DNA of 64,000 bases, taken from positions 139,153 to 203,152 of the forward strand of contig CAZRQL010000002.1 in the NCBI GenBank assembly GCA_964602415.1, read 5' to 3'. Shown here piece by piece: positions 34,126 through 43,850 of this stretch; position 1 is the stretch's first letter; every line of letters starts with the position of its first letter. The position numbers and the translations under genes are program-made. Source of the stretch: CAZRQL01 sp964602415 (GTDB lineage: Bacteria > Bacteroidota > Bacteroidia > Cytophagales > Flammeovirgaceae). The notes beneath the pieces are model-generated. The model had not been told where the DNA came from and did no database searches. It saw nothing but the letters and a program-made list of their open reading frames with translations.

Positions 34126-36486
34126 TTAGAGCTTGATTGTCATTTCATTATCACTCCAAGTAAATTCTTGCTTAAATACCCAAGGAATAGCCCCATAGCT
34201 ATCAGGCTTTTGATAAAAAGGATCAAAATGACTGATGGGATCAAAAAACCTAAAACCTTCTATTGGCTGGCCATTGGCTGCAAGGACACCATGAAAATAA
34301 ATGCCTATTTTCTCATACCTCGATTTGAGCTTACCTTGGGTTTGTCCAATAACAAGCGTTTCTTTTTCAGGCAAATAGCTTAGTTCGCGGATGCAATACC
34401 CACCGTTTTGGTGGTCAAAGCTATGCCCATCGTCTTCGTAGTACACAAATTTCTTTGCCGTATTTCCCTGATAAACATGGATTTGAAGAGTTTTGTCTTC
34501 TGTGGATTGGCCAGTGTGGTCCACAGGCAATTGCAAGGTTAATATTGAACTTGAAGCCACAAATACAGGCAATTTTTCAGGCGGACTTTCCCAAAAATAT
34601 TCCTTATCACCTTGGAAAATAGAGTCATCATACAAACTGTACCAAAGCCCCTCTGGTAAAAAGACCTTGGTTATTTTTTGGATACTTTCTAAAGGACAAA
34701 CCAGCAAAAATTCTCCTACAAAAAATTGATTTTGAAAGTCTTGACTGTACGACTCTTTTTGATGAGGATAATAAAGTGCCATACTGCGCAGCACAGGTGT
34801 GCCCTTCTGCCAAGCCTGAGCAAAAAGACTGTACAAATAAGGCAACATCCTATACCTAAATCGGATATAGTTTTTGGCAACCTCCTCGGCTTGTTCTCCA
34901 TAACTCCAAGGCTCGCTGTCGCGGCTGTTGATCATGGTGTGCATCCTAAAAAAAGGAACAAAAGCGGCGGTAGAAATCCAGCGCATAAACAAATCAGAAG
35001 AAGATTCGCCTACAAAGCCCCCCACATCAAAGCCACAAAAACTTACCCCGCTCATATTCAGACTGACAACAAGCCTAACACCGAGCAAAAAATGCTCATC
35101 GTAGGCTACATTGTCGCCCGTCCAAAGTGCAGCCCATTGTTGTATGCCCGCAAAGCCTGACCGAGACAAAACAAAAGGCCTCTGGCCTGAAAGTGCTTTT
35201 TGAGCCGCCAAGTAGGTGGCTTTGGCCATATTATAGCCATACAGATTGTGGACTTCTTTGTGGGTATGTGTACCTGTTTTTAGCCTGTGAATGAGTATCT
35301 TAGGGACAGTTTGTCCCCAGACAGCAGGCTCGTTCATGTCATTCCAAAAACCGGAAATCCCCTCTGCCACCAAAGTAGGAAAAAAACTCGCCCACCAACC
35401 GTCTGCTGCCTCATGGCCAAAATCAGGAAAATGACACAAGCCCGGCCAAACTCCGGCCAAATAAGGCTCGCCGTCGGGGTATTTGACAAAAATATCCCGG
35501 GTAAGTCCCGTTTCATAAGGCTTGTAGCCCTCCTCTTTTTTTATGCCCGGATCTAAAATAGCGACAGTCCTAAAGCCCATAGATTTCAGATCTGAATTGA
35601 GCTTTTCGGGATGAGGGAAACGATTTTTGTCCCAAGTAAATACCTTGTAAGCGTCCATGTAGTGAATGTCATAATACAATACATCGCAAGGAATCTTGCG
35701 GTCTCTAAAGTGTTTGGCAACTGCTCTGACTTCATTTTCAGGGTAATAGCTGTACCTACACTGCTGAAACCCCAGACTCCAAAGCGGCGGCAGGTAAGGC
35801 CGCCCCGTCAGCCAAGTGTAATGTTCTATTACTTCAAAAAGGCTCTGTCCGCTGATATAAAAATAGTCCATCTCCCCACATTCCACTGAAAATGAGACAA
35901 ATCGCTGATTAGAAGCCGCAAAGTCAAAAGTTGAACGAGTCGGTGAAGCCAAAAAAATCCCGTAAAAACCCTCCTTCACAATACCCATATAAAAAGGAAT
36001 CGAAGCATAAAGCGGGTCGCTGTCAGTCTGATAGGCAAAATAGTCTTTGTTCCAATGCACAAAACTTGAGCCCCTGCGGTCTATGTTGCCTGTCTTTTCG
36101 CCCAAACCGACAAATCGCTCCGAGCCATGCAAACTTTTGTGGCAGATGGCTTCATCCCCCAGCCAAATCATGCCCAAATTAGGGTGGTCTTCATTGATGA
36201 CAAGATTATTTAAGTCCTTGAAAATCAATTGTCCGTTTGACTTAAGAAGCGTGAGATTGAAGACATTTGTTTGAAAAGCAAAAAACTCGTCTGTCTCTAC
36301 CACTTTAAGTTTTGGGTTTTCGGGACTCTCAGCGGGTTGATAAGCCGTACCCATGTTTGGCTGCCTTGACCAAACAACCCTGACAATGTGCGAAGTATAA
36401 AATTGCAATTTGAGCTTAGCGTTCTCGAACTCAAACTCCTGTAAAGAAAGAGCAGATTTAAAACTACCGGGAAAAATAGGCTGCAT
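34126..36486 (-). CDS. Glycoside hydrolase family 31 (alpha-glucosidase-type)
   Basis: A 786-residue GH31 enzyme. The catalytic nucleophile is Asp383 in GFWNDMNEPAVWG; LWTGDNVAYDEHF holds the general acid region and FCGFDVGGFVG the next family block. The N-terminal beta-sandwich (1-225), the (beta/alpha)8 barrel (230-580) and a C-terminal beta-domain are in the family order. It probably releases alpha-linked glucose or xylose from oligosaccharides. No signal peptide is seen, so it would act in the cytoplasm. The start reads MQPIFPGSFKSALSL. The sugar MFS transporter at 55646 might supply its products, but that is only inference. Confidence 0.93.
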   Translation of the reverse strand: MQPIFPGSFKSALSLQEFEFENAKLKLQFYTSHIVRVVWSRQPNMGTAYQPAESPENPKLKVVETDEFFAFQTNVFNLTLLKSNGQLIFKDLNNLVINEDHPNLGMIWLGDEAICHKSLHGSERFVGLGEKTGNIDRRGSSFVHWNKDYFAYQTDSDPLYASIPFYMGIVKEGFYGIFLASPTRSTFDFAASNQRFVSFSVECGEMDYFYISGQSLFEVIEHYTWLTGRPYLPPLWSLGFQQCRYSYYPENEVRAVAKHFRDRKIPCDVLYYDIHYMDAYKVFTWDKNRFPHPEKLNSDLKSMGFRTVAILDPGIKKEEGYKPYETGLTRDIFVKYPDGEPYLAGVWPGLCHFPDFGHEAADGWWASFFPTLVAEGISGFWNDMNEPAVWGQTVPKILIHRLKTGTHTHKEVHNLYGYNMAKATYLAAQKALSGQRPFVLSRSGFAGIQQWAALWTGDNVAYDEHFLLGVRLVVSLNMSGVSFCGFDVGGFVGESSSDLFMRWISTAAFVPFFRMHTMINSRDSEPWSYGEQAEEVAKNYIRFRYRMLPYLYSLFAQAWQKGTPVLRSMALYYPHQKESYSQDFQNQFFVGEFLLVCPLESIQKITKVFLPEGLWYSLYDDSIFQGDKEYFWESPPEKLPVFVASSSILTLQLPVDHTGQSTEDKTLQIHVYQGNTAKKFVYYEDDGHSFDHQNGGYCIRELSYLPEKETLVIGQTQGKLKSRYEKIGIYFHGVLAANGQPIEGFRFFDPISHFDPFYQKPDSYGAIPWVFKQEFTWSDNEMTIKL

Positions 36487-36980
36487 AATTGAGAGATTTA
36501 TCGAAGAAAAATGTTGCCTTGTCGAAGCAAGTAAAAAAGTAACAATTTGAAAAAATCATGTCCGTTAATTGTGCATGGCAATATAAAGTTGTCAATACTG
36601 GTGGTAAATATCACGGATTATTTGGTTTAATTGTTAGCATAGATCCTGTTTCCTCTGGGAACAGGCTCTTTTGTTTTTGGTCTGTTTGAAAACAGACCCT
36701 ACAAACACACCCCAAAAAGCGCATCAGTGCGCTAAAAAATTTCATATATTGTTGCTCAGCGGGATTTGATGTCAGCAAAACAAAAAAAAAACAACTACGC
36801 AACTAAGCCGCATAAAAACAGGTCTATTACTGAGGTAAGAAAAACCGATACGTTTTGTTTCAGACTTCATTTTCAGTTTTTTATCTTTTTTTTCTTTATA
36901 TTTTTATTTACCAAAATCATTTCAGGCTGTATATTGCCAAAAATCTTTTAAGATTGTCGCAAAAATTAAATTGTTCATTT
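36487..36980. other. 494-base intergenic region with three consecutive hairpins
   Basis: This interval between GH31 and the FAS1 lipoprotein gene has no credible gene. It holds three inverted repeats within 90 bases: 36646-36666 (9 bp, CCTGTTTCC/GGGAACAGG with one G-T pair, followed on the plus strand by CTCTTTTGTTTTTGG), 36680-36699 (GGTCTGTTT/AAACAGACC) and 36719-36734 (AGCGCA/TGCGCT). The rest, especially 36840-36980, is A+T-rich and T-run-rich. The hairpins could be terminators in both directions or part of a structured RNA. Confidence 0.6.
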
Positions 36981-38957
36981 ATGATAAAAAGTAATTACAC
37001 AAAAAGACTTATCCGTTTACTTATCAGTTCGTTTGCTCTGTGTGGAGTACTGATGTTTGTGGCTTGTGAGTCAAAGAAAAAAGATGTCGCCCCAATTCCG
37101 GACGAAAAAGATGAGGGTAAAGAAAAACCGCTTTTTGAACAGACGATTGGCGAATACTTATCCAAACGCAACGAGTTCAGTTTATTGGTTTCACAATTGG
37201 AACGGTTCAAATTATTGGATGGGCTCAACGATACTTCAGCAGCCAAGATTACTTTGTTTGCTCCCAATGATGGTGCCATCAATGCTTTTGTGTCCAGAAA
37301 AGGATTTGCTAGCACCGCAGAATTGTTGGCGGCTCTGGATGCAGGAAAACTCAAGTATCACATACTCAATGGCTTGGTAGAGTCTTCTCAGATTACAAAA
37401 GGAAAAATAAATTCCTCAACAGGTCAAGTAATTTATACTCATTTGGGTGCAAACGGTTTGTATCTCAATGGGTCTTCTCGTGTGGTTTCTGCTGACATCA
37501 AGCTAAAAAATGGCATCATACACATTGTCAATGAAATGATTGAGCCTATTGAGCCAAAAACCATTTTACAAGAACTTAAAGACAGGGGCAACTTCAAAAA
37601 CTTCCTTGCTCTACTCCAAGAACTTGGCTTGGACTCACTGCTCAACGAGCCTTCCATTACCGGATACACAGTCTTTGCGCCCAACGATGTGGCTTTTGCC
37701 AAGTCAGCCTCTTACCTAAACTCACTGTCCTCCAACAAATTGAGGGACGATGTAATCCGTTACCATATCCTCAATGAAACCAAGTTTACTTTTGAGTTCA
37801 GGGACAATAAAGTGCAGACCTTACATCAGCGCAATAAATCGGTTATCTTAAGAGACGGTGCTCCCAGCAGAGTAGATGATGTTGTTCTTAGGGGCGATAG
37901 CATAGACATATTTACAACCAATGGAGTGATACATATCCTGCCTGAAGTGTTGAGACCCGCTACTACAGTGGCAGATATATTGTTTTATGCCCCCAACTAT
38001 AGTGATATGTACGAGGCTCTAAACCGGAGCGGGCTTTTGCAGGAAATAGATAATTCCAACTTTGTAACCTTGTTTGCTCTTAATAACCAGCAGGTTGCCG
38101 AAGGAACGACAGCCTTGGGCTACCCCGGCGGAATCAACGACCCCTTCTTGCGTCAGGATACCTTACTCAATGTCTTGCGCTACCATACCATTTTGGGTTC
38201 AAGGGTAGGCACCGGTAGTTTCTCCAATAAGTATTTCCAAATGAGCAATGGGGCCTACATATACACCACCCGCAACGGAAACAATATTGACATAACGGAT
38301 GCTTCCAGAGTAGGCACTGCCAAAATTGTAAGCTCCGAATCGGCTGTCAATGGAGTGGTTCACTTTATAGACAGAGGCTTAGAGCCGCCTCGAAAAACTA
38401 TTTATGATGTGGTTCACGGTTCGCCCAACCATACGATTTTGGATAGTATCATCACGTACAGCGAGGAGTTGGGACGAGCTACGAATCTAAAAACCATATT
38501 GAGCAACCGTGAAAATCGCTTCTTGTTCCCTGTGCCCTCAGATGCAAGTTTCAGAACTCTTTTTGGCCTATTGAAAGTAGGGCGCAATTCACTTAGCAGC
38601 GTGGACAGTGCAGTCTGGTACACCCAAAACAAAGGAACAAAAGAACTCGATACGCTCATTGATATTGTCAGGGGTATGCTTTTGCCGGCAAGCCCGGTAT
38701 TGATAGAAAATTTGCCCGATGGGGTAAATAAGATAAGGTCTTTGCAGGGCTATGAAGTTACGCTCAACAACCGCATTTTGCAAGGCAACCGCGTTACTGA
38801 GATACAAGGCGAACTGGTGGGGCCTGCTTTCCGTCGGTCCGGTGGTCGCTTGGTATTGACTGTGCCACAAGGGACAAACTGGCAAACCCTCAACGGTATA
38901 ATGATGCCTTTCCAAAACGAAGCCATCCCGGTTACGATTTATCCTTTCTGGAGATAG
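36981..38957 (+). CDS. Lipoprotein with four fasciclin (FAS1) domains
   Basis: A 658-residue protein. The signal peptide ends in FVACES, with the lipid-bearing Cys near residue 30. Four FAS1 repeats follow: about 60-185, 187-320, 322-460 and 470-600, each with TxxxxL, (V/L)FAPND-like and YH(I/T)L..R.G/GVVHxID motifs (TLFAPNDGAINAF, TVFAPNDVAFAKS, TLFALNNQQVAEG, LFPVPSDASFRTL). FAS1 domains mediate cell-surface adhesion. The ATG at 36981 is chosen over an upstream in-frame ATG (36855) because only the later start gives a lipoprotein signal. A strong terminator follows. Confidence 0.9.
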   Translation: MIKSNYTKRLIRLLISSFALCGVLMFVACESKKKDVAPIPDEKDEGKEKPLFEQTIGEYLSKRNEFSLLVSQLERFKLLDGLNDTSAAKITLFAPNDGAINAFVSRKGFASTAELLAALDAGKLKYHILNGLVESSQITKGKINSSTGQVIYTHLGANGLYLNGSSRVVSADIKLKNGIIHIVNEMIEPIEPKTILQELKDRGNFKNFLALLQELGLDSLLNEPSITGYTVFAPNDVAFAKSASYLNSLSSNKLRDDVIRYHILNETKFTFEFRDNKVQTLHQRNKSVILRDGAPSRVDDVVLRGDSIDIFTTNGVIHILPEVLRPATTVADILFYAPNYSDMYEALNRSGLLQEIDNSNFVTLFALNNQQVAEGTTALGYPGGINDPFLRQDTLLNVLRYHTILGSRVGTGSFSNKYFQMSNGAYIYTTRNGNNIDITDASRVGTAKIVSSESAVNGVVHFIDRGLEPPRKTIYDVVHGSPNHTILDSIITYSEELGRATNLKTILSNRENRFLFPVPSDASFRTLFGLLKVGRNSLSSVDSAVWYTQNKGTKELDTLIDIVRGMLLPASPVLIENLPDGVNKIRSLQGYEVTLNNRILQGNRVTEIQGELVGPAFRRSGGRLVLTVPQGTNWQTLNGIMMPFQNEAIPVTIYPFWR

Positions 38958-38975
38958 TTCAAAATGAACATTCAA

Positions 38976-39010
38976 AAAAAGCCTCTGAAATTCGATTTCA
39001 GGGGCTTTTT
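38976..39010 (+). terminator. Intrinsic terminator of the FAS1 gene
   Basis: A 15-bp stem (38976-38990 with 38996-39010, one G-T pair), loop TTCGA, with a run of T residues in the 3' arm and an A-run before it. It would work in both directions. Confidence 0.85.
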
Positions 39011-39114
39011 ATTTAGAAAACCACTCAAAAAGATTCGTGAATCAGATTTGATTTCAAACTTGACATGAGAGTGTTTTGGAAAAGTGTGATTAATTTTCGG
39101 CCACTTTTGAGTCT

Positions 39115-41370
39115 ATGTTTTCAAATACAGCCATTATAGCCTCCGAGCTTTCCATCTCTGTGCGTCAGGTTGAATCGGTCATTGCCCTTTTGGATGAAGG
39201 GGCTACCGTGCCTTTTATTGCCCGCTACCGCAAAGAAATCACAGGCAGTCTGGATGAAGTTGCCATCACAACAATCCGCGATCGAATCAGTGCCTTGCGC
39301 GAATTGGATAAAAGAAAGCAAACCGTACTGCGCAGTATCGAAGAACAAGGCAAACTCAGCGATGAGCTAAAAGCCAAAATAGATGCAGTGCTGACTATGA
39401 GTGAGTTGGAGGATTTATACCTGCCCTACAAGCCCAAACGCCGTACCAGAGCGGCCATAGCCAGAGAAAAAGGACTTGAGCCACTTGCTGTGGGCATCAT
39501 CATGCGCCAAACCGACTTAGTGGGTTTGGCTTCAACTTTTTTGAGTGAAGAAAAAGGAGTAAACTCAGTAGAAGAAGCCTTTGCAGGCGCAAGAGATATT
39601 ATAGCCGAGTGGATAAACGAAAACAGTCGCATTCGCAATGCCATGAGGCAAATTTTTGAACAAACTGCCGAGTTTGTTGCTAAATTGATAGAAGGAAAAG
39701 AAACTGAAGCCCAAAAGTTTAGAGATTATTTCGATTGGAGAGAACCCGTAAAATCTGCCCCTTCGCACCGAATTTTGGCCATGCGCAGGGGCGAAAATGA
39801 GGGCTTTTTGTCGCTTTCTGTAATGGTGGATGAAGAGATAGCTCATTCAAAACTCATCGAAATGGCTTTAGCCATGTCCTTGCCAGAAAGTATTGAAAAT
39901 CAACAATCAACCCCTTTTTTACCCAACCACGAAGCCGAAGAGCAAATCCGTTTGGCGGCCTTAGATGGCTTCAAACGACTCCTCAAGCCTTCTATGGAAA
40001 CAGAAATAAGACTTTGGGCCAAACAACGTGCCGATACAGAAGCGATTCATGTTTTTGCCGGCAATATCAAACAACTGCTTATGTCTGCTCCGCTGGGACA
40101 AAAAGCCACTTTGGCCATAGACCCCGGCTACCGAACCGGTTGTAAAGCGGTTTGTCTTGACCCTCAGGGCAAACTGGTGCACGACGATGTAATATACCCG
40201 CACAGTAGCTCAAGTCGCGCCTCAGAAGAAGCCGCCGCTAAAGTCAAAAAAATGATCCAAGCCTTTGATATAGAAGCCATTGCAATCGGAAATGGAACGG
40301 CCAGCCGTGAGACAGAGGGCTTTTTTCGCTCGTTGGGGCTTTCTATCCCCATTGTAGTAGTCAATGAAAGCGGGGCTTCGGTTTATTCTGCTTCAGAAGT
40401 AGCCCGCGAAGAGTTTCCCGACAAAGACATCACGGTGCGCGGCGCAGTATCCATCGGGCGCAGGCTTATGGATCCGCTGGCAGAATTGGTCAAGATAGAC
40501 CCAAAATCCATAGGGGTTGGGCAATACCAACACGATGTAGATCAAAACCTGCTCAAACAATCGCTTGATGATGTAGTCGTTAGTAGCGTCAATGCGGTAG
40601 GTGTCGAAGTCAATACAGCCAGCAAAGAGCTACTCAGTTATGTATCAGGACTTAACCTCACCGTAGCCAAAAATATAGTCAAGTACCGCGAAGAAAATGG
40701 GGCATTTGCGGGCAGAGAGTCACTTAAAAAAGTACCGCGTCTGGGCGACAAAGCCTTTGAGCAAGCAGCCGGTTTTCTCAGAATCAGAGGCGCGAAAAAT
40801 CCTTTGGACGAGTCCGCCGTTCATCCCGAATCCTACCACGTAGTAGAAAAAATGGCGGCTGATTTGGGGTGTAGCGTGGTAGATTTGATTAAAAACCAAG
40901 AACTTAGGAAAAAAATTAAACTCTCTAACTATGTGAGCGACAAAGTCGGTTTGCCCACCCTGCAAGACATACTCAGCGAACTATCCAAACCCGGCAGAGA
41001 CCCGCGCGAGCAATTTGAGCACTTTGAGTTCGCAAAGGGAATAGAAAAAATCGAAGACCTTCGTATCGGTATGGAGCTGGTCGGTATCGTTACCAACATC
41101 ACAAACTTTGGGGCATTTGTAGATGTGGGCGTGCACCAAGATGGCCTGCTGCACCTGAGCCAAATATCAGACCGATTTATCAAACACCCTTCAGAGGTAC
41201 TCAAATTGCAACAAAAAGTAACAGTCAGGGTCTTGGAAGTGGACATCCAAAGAAAACGCATCAATCTGACTATGAAAGGGCAGAACAGTACTCCAAAGCC
41301 TTCGCGTAGCACAGCTTCCGATACCGACCCACTCAAAGCCCTCAAAGAAAAATTTGGCAAGTCGTCTTGA
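39115..41370 (+). CDS. tex: Tex family S1 RNA-binding transcription accessory protein
   Basis: A 751-residue Tex/YhgF protein: helical N-terminal domain (VTFIARYRKEITGSLDEV-like, residues 30-50), YqgF/RNase-H-like domain (LAIDPGYRTGCKAVCLD at about 340-360), helix-hairpin-helix region (SGLNLTVAKNIVKYREENGAF and KVPRLGDKAFEQAAGFLRI) and a C-terminal S1 domain (ELVGIVTNITNFGAFVDVG). Tex associates with RNA polymerase and nucleic acid. Length is normal. It directly abuts the convergent helicase: its TGA is followed at once by the helicase stop codon on the other strand. Confidence 0.95.
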   Translation: MFSNTAIIASELSISVRQVESVIALLDEGATVPFIARYRKEITGSLDEVAITTIRDRISALRELDKRKQTVLRSIEEQGKLSDELKAKIDAVLTMSELEDLYLPYKPKRRTRAAIAREKGLEPLAVGIIMRQTDLVGLASTFLSEEKGVNSVEEAFAGARDIIAEWINENSRIRNAMRQIFEQTAEFVAKLIEGKETEAQKFRDYFDWREPVKSAPSHRILAMRRGENEGFLSLSVMVDEEIAHSKLIEMALAMSLPESIENQQSTPFLPNHEAEEQIRLAALDGFKRLLKPSMETEIRLWAKQRADTEAIHVFAGNIKQLLMSAPLGQKATLAIDPGYRTGCKAVCLDPQGKLVHDDVIYPHSSSSRASEEAAAKVKKMIQAFDIEAIAIGNGTASRETEGFFRSLGLSIPIVVVNESGASVYSASEVAREEFPDKDITVRGAVSIGRRLMDPLAELVKIDPKSIGVGQYQHDVDQNLLKQSLDDVVVSSVNAVGVEVNTASKELLSYVSGLNLTVAKNIVKYREENGAFAGRESLKKVPRLGDKAFEQAAGFLRIRGAKNPLDESAVHPESYHVVEKMAADLGCSVVDLIKNQELRKKIKLSNYVSDKVGLPTLQDILSELSKPGRDPREQFEHFEFAKGIEKIEDLRIGMELVGIVTNITNFGAFVDVGVHQDGLLHLSQISDRFIKHPSEVLKLQQKVTVRVLEVDIQRKRINLTMKGQNSTPKPSRSTASDTDPLKALKEKFGKSS

Positions 41371-42708
41371 TTATTTTTTGAACTTCTTTCTGGGTTTCTG
41401 GATTTGTTCTAGCAAATTAAAAGGCTTCTTGGGCTTCTTTTTTGAGGCTTCTTTTTTAGCCAACACATGCTTTTTTTCGTGAAAAGCACCTTGAAAATCA
41501 GGATTATCGCGTCTTTTTTGCTTATCCAATTCTTTCAAAATCTCTTGCTGCTCTTCAAACGGAGTCTCATAAGTCTGGATTTGGCTGGGAAGCGGTTTCT
41601 CGGCAATAAAAAGTTTAATCATCTTCTCTATTTTCCTAAAATGATACCGCTCTGCTTCGTTGCACAAAGTGATGGACTCGCCTTTGTTGAAAGCGCGACC
41701 CGTGCGGCCAATGCGGTGAACATAGTCTTCATAAACAACCGGCACATCAAAATTAATCACATGGCTCACCAAACTCACGTCAATACCCCTTGCGGCCACA
41801 TCGGTAGCCACCAACAAACGTAAGTTACTGTTTTTAAACTCATTGATTGCATTGAGTCTGGTGTTTTGGTCTTTGTTGGCATGTATGACCCGCACGTCAA
41901 ACCTCAGCTTTTCAAGCCTTTCAGAGATGGCCGTTGCATTTTTTCGCGTTTTGGTAAAAATAATCGCCTTGCTAATGGCCTTGTCTGCATCTTTGAGCAA
42001 GTGGATGAGCAGGTCTATTTTGGCTTGGAAATTTGGAACAAAATAGACCGATTGCTCAACAGTCTGTGCCGGAGTAGATTGGGGCGTAACCTCTACTTTG
42101 AGGGGAGACTCTAAAAAGCCTTCAATCAATCTTTCTACTTTTTCGGGCATGGTGGCCGAAAAAAGCAGGTTTTGACGCTTGCGGGGCACCACTTCCAAAA
42201 AGCGCATGATTTGGGGATAAAAGCCCATATCCATCATTTTGTCGGCTTCATCGAGAACAAAAATCTGCAAAGTCTTGAAAGACAAAGCCGTGGACATATA
42301 CAAATCCCAAATTCGCCCGGGTGTACCAATGAGCAAATCACACCCCCCCTCAAGTGCTTGCTCTTGAGGCTTTTGACCTGTGCCCCCATACACGCATTGT
42401 ATCCGAAGGTCGGTGTAGGCTGCAAATTTTTGGGCTTCCTCAAAAACCTGCAAAGCCAACTCGCGTGTGGGGGCAACCACAAGGGCACGGGGACTTTGGC
42501 CTTGGGCATATTTGACTTTCATCAAAATAGGCCAAAGATATGCACCCGTTTTGCCCGTGCCTGTCTGGGCTATCCCCAACAAGTCATGCCCCTGTAAAAT
42601 AAGGGGTATGGCCTGGGATTGTATCTCAGTAGGACTTTTAAAGCCTGCATCAGCTATGGCATTGATGATTTGACGATTGAGCGCAAAACACTCAAAGGGA
42701 TTATCCAT
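41371..42708 (-). CDS. DEAD-box ATP-dependent RNA helicase
   Basis: The 445-residue protein has every DEAD-box motif: Q motif (FKSPTEIQSQAIP), motif I AQTGTGKT (47-54), GGTGQ, LIGTPGRIWD, DEAD in VLDEADKMMDMGF, SAT in LFSATMPEKV, then VARGIDV-type VAARGIDVSLVSHVINFD and HRIGRTGRA. Residues 385-445 are a basic tail (QKPRKKFKK end) that binds RNA. RhlE- and DbpA-like proteins share this plan, so no symbol is assigned. It probably remodels ribosomal or mRNA structures. It stands alone and ends exactly against tex. Confidence 0.94.
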   Translation of the reverse strand: MDNPFECFALNRQIINAIADAGFKSPTEIQSQAIPLILQGHDLLGIAQTGTGKTGAYLWPILMKVKYAQGQSPRALVVAPTRELALQVFEEAQKFAAYTDLRIQCVYGGTGQKPQEQALEGGCDLLIGTPGRIWDLYMSTALSFKTLQIFVLDEADKMMDMGFYPQIMRFLEVVPRKRQNLLFSATMPEKVERLIEGFLESPLKVEVTPQSTPAQTVEQSVYFVPNFQAKIDLLIHLLKDADKAISKAIIFTKTRKNATAISERLEKLRFDVRVIHANKDQNTRLNAINEFKNSNLRLLVATDVAARGIDVSLVSHVINFDVPVVYEDYVHRIGRTGRAFNKGESITLCNEAERYHFRKIEKMIKLFIAEKPLPSQIQTYETPFEEQQEILKELDKQKRRDNPDFQGAFHEKKHVLAKKEASKKKPKKPFNLLEQIQKPRKKFKK

Positions 42709-42753
42709 GTGTTAAAAATAAATTTTTCCGGCAACTTTTTGTACGAAAGACAA

Positions 42754-43782
42754 CTACATCAAAATCCTCTCTCTATCGTTGCCGTACAAAATGGCCTGTA
42801 CCGTTGGTTGCTTCAAAAAGTCATGCGGAAAACCCAATTCAATGGCACTCGCTTCATTGAGAACAAGCATATCTTCGGCAGAGAGGCTAAACTCCAAACA
42901 GCCCATCGTATCGAGCAGTTGGGTTTGCGTCCGTGCTCCCACTATAGGAATGTGGTTTGCGGACATTTGGCGCACCCAGTTGAGTGCCACTTGGGCAGGG
43001 GTTCTGCCGATTTGCTCGGCTACCTGAGCTACTTTGCGGGCGATTGTCAGGTTTCTTTCACTGAGTTTGGTGCTTTTTTCGGTCAGTCTTGCTCCGCTTG
43101 CCGCGCCTTTGTTGTGTTTGCCTGTCAGCACGCCGCCCCCCAGCGGAGACCAAGGCGTTACACTCATACCAAAATGCGCCGCCATAGGCAACAAATCTCG
43201 CTCAGGGGTGCGTTGGATGAGCGAATACTCTACCTGCAATGCACAAAAAGGAGTCCAGCCACGCAACTCTGCCATGGTGTTGGCCTTAGAGACTATCCAA
43301 GCAGGGGTGTCGGAGATGGCCACATAGTGGACTTTGCCTTGCCTGACCAAATCGTCCAGCCCGCGCATCACCTCTTCTACGGGTGTCAAAAAGTCCCAAG
43401 CGTGTACCCATAAAATATCCAAATACTCGGTGTTGAGCCGCCTGAGTGATTGTTCTACGCTGAACATCATGTTTTTGCGGTGGTTGCCGCTGGCGTTTAC
43501 ATTGTCGCGCTGCTCGGTGAGAGAGTACTTGCTGGCCAGCACGAAGTACTCCCGCCGACCAGCTATAAACTCACCCAGCCATTTTTCCGATGTGCCCTCC
43601 GTATAGCGATTGGCTGTGTCCAAAAAATTGCCGCCTAACTCACAATAGGCATCAAATATTTTGCGGCTTTCCTCGTAGTCCGCACCCGTACCCCACTCAG
43701 TGCCAAAGGTCATTGTCCCAAGGCATATTTCCGAAACGCGCAATCCCGTGCGTCCGAAAAGTTTAAAATTTAATTTTGTCAT
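42754..43782 (-). CDS. Aldo/keto reductase
   Basis: The 342-residue AKR protein has the catalytic tetrad environment: Asp in GGNFLDTANRYTEG, Tyr a few residues on, Lys in FVLASKYSLTEQ, and His in LWVHAWDFLTPV. The NAD(P)-binding end has VGARTQTQLLDTMGCLEFSL. N-terminal GRTGLRVSEICLGTMTFGTEWG is typical of the KEFB/YakC-like group. The natural substrate is unknown. The gene is solitary. Confidence 0.93.
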   Translation of the reverse strand: MTKLNFKLFGRTGLRVSEICLGTMTFGTEWGTGADYEESRKIFDAYCELGGNFLDTANRYTEGTSEKWLGEFIAGRREYFVLASKYSLTEQRDNVNASGNHRKNMMFSVEQSLRRLNTEYLDILWVHAWDFLTPVEEVMRGLDDLVRQGKVHYVAISDTPAWIVSKANTMAELRGWTPFCALQVEYSLIQRTPERDLLPMAAHFGMSVTPWSPLGGGVLTGKHNKGAASGARLTEKSTKLSERNLTIARKVAQVAEQIGRTPAQVALNWVRQMSANHIPIVGARTQTQLLDTMGCLEFSLSAEDMLVLNEASAIELGFPHDFLKQPTVQAILYGNDRERILM

Positions 43783-43850
43783 CTGGATTAAAATATTGAA
43801 CCAACAAAAAAAGTGATACTCCCAAAAAGTTTAGCCAAACAATATTGCAA

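Noticed and set aside
36855..36980. Longer FAS1 protein start at 36855
   Set aside because: The extension is mostly Phe/Tyr/Lys and would hide the lipoprotein signal; the start at 36981 gives the proper lipobox position.
42619..43413. 264-residue frame antisense to the aldo/keto reductase
   Set aside because: It shadows a clear enzyme gene, with no family signature and an unusual composition of Cys and His from reverse codons.
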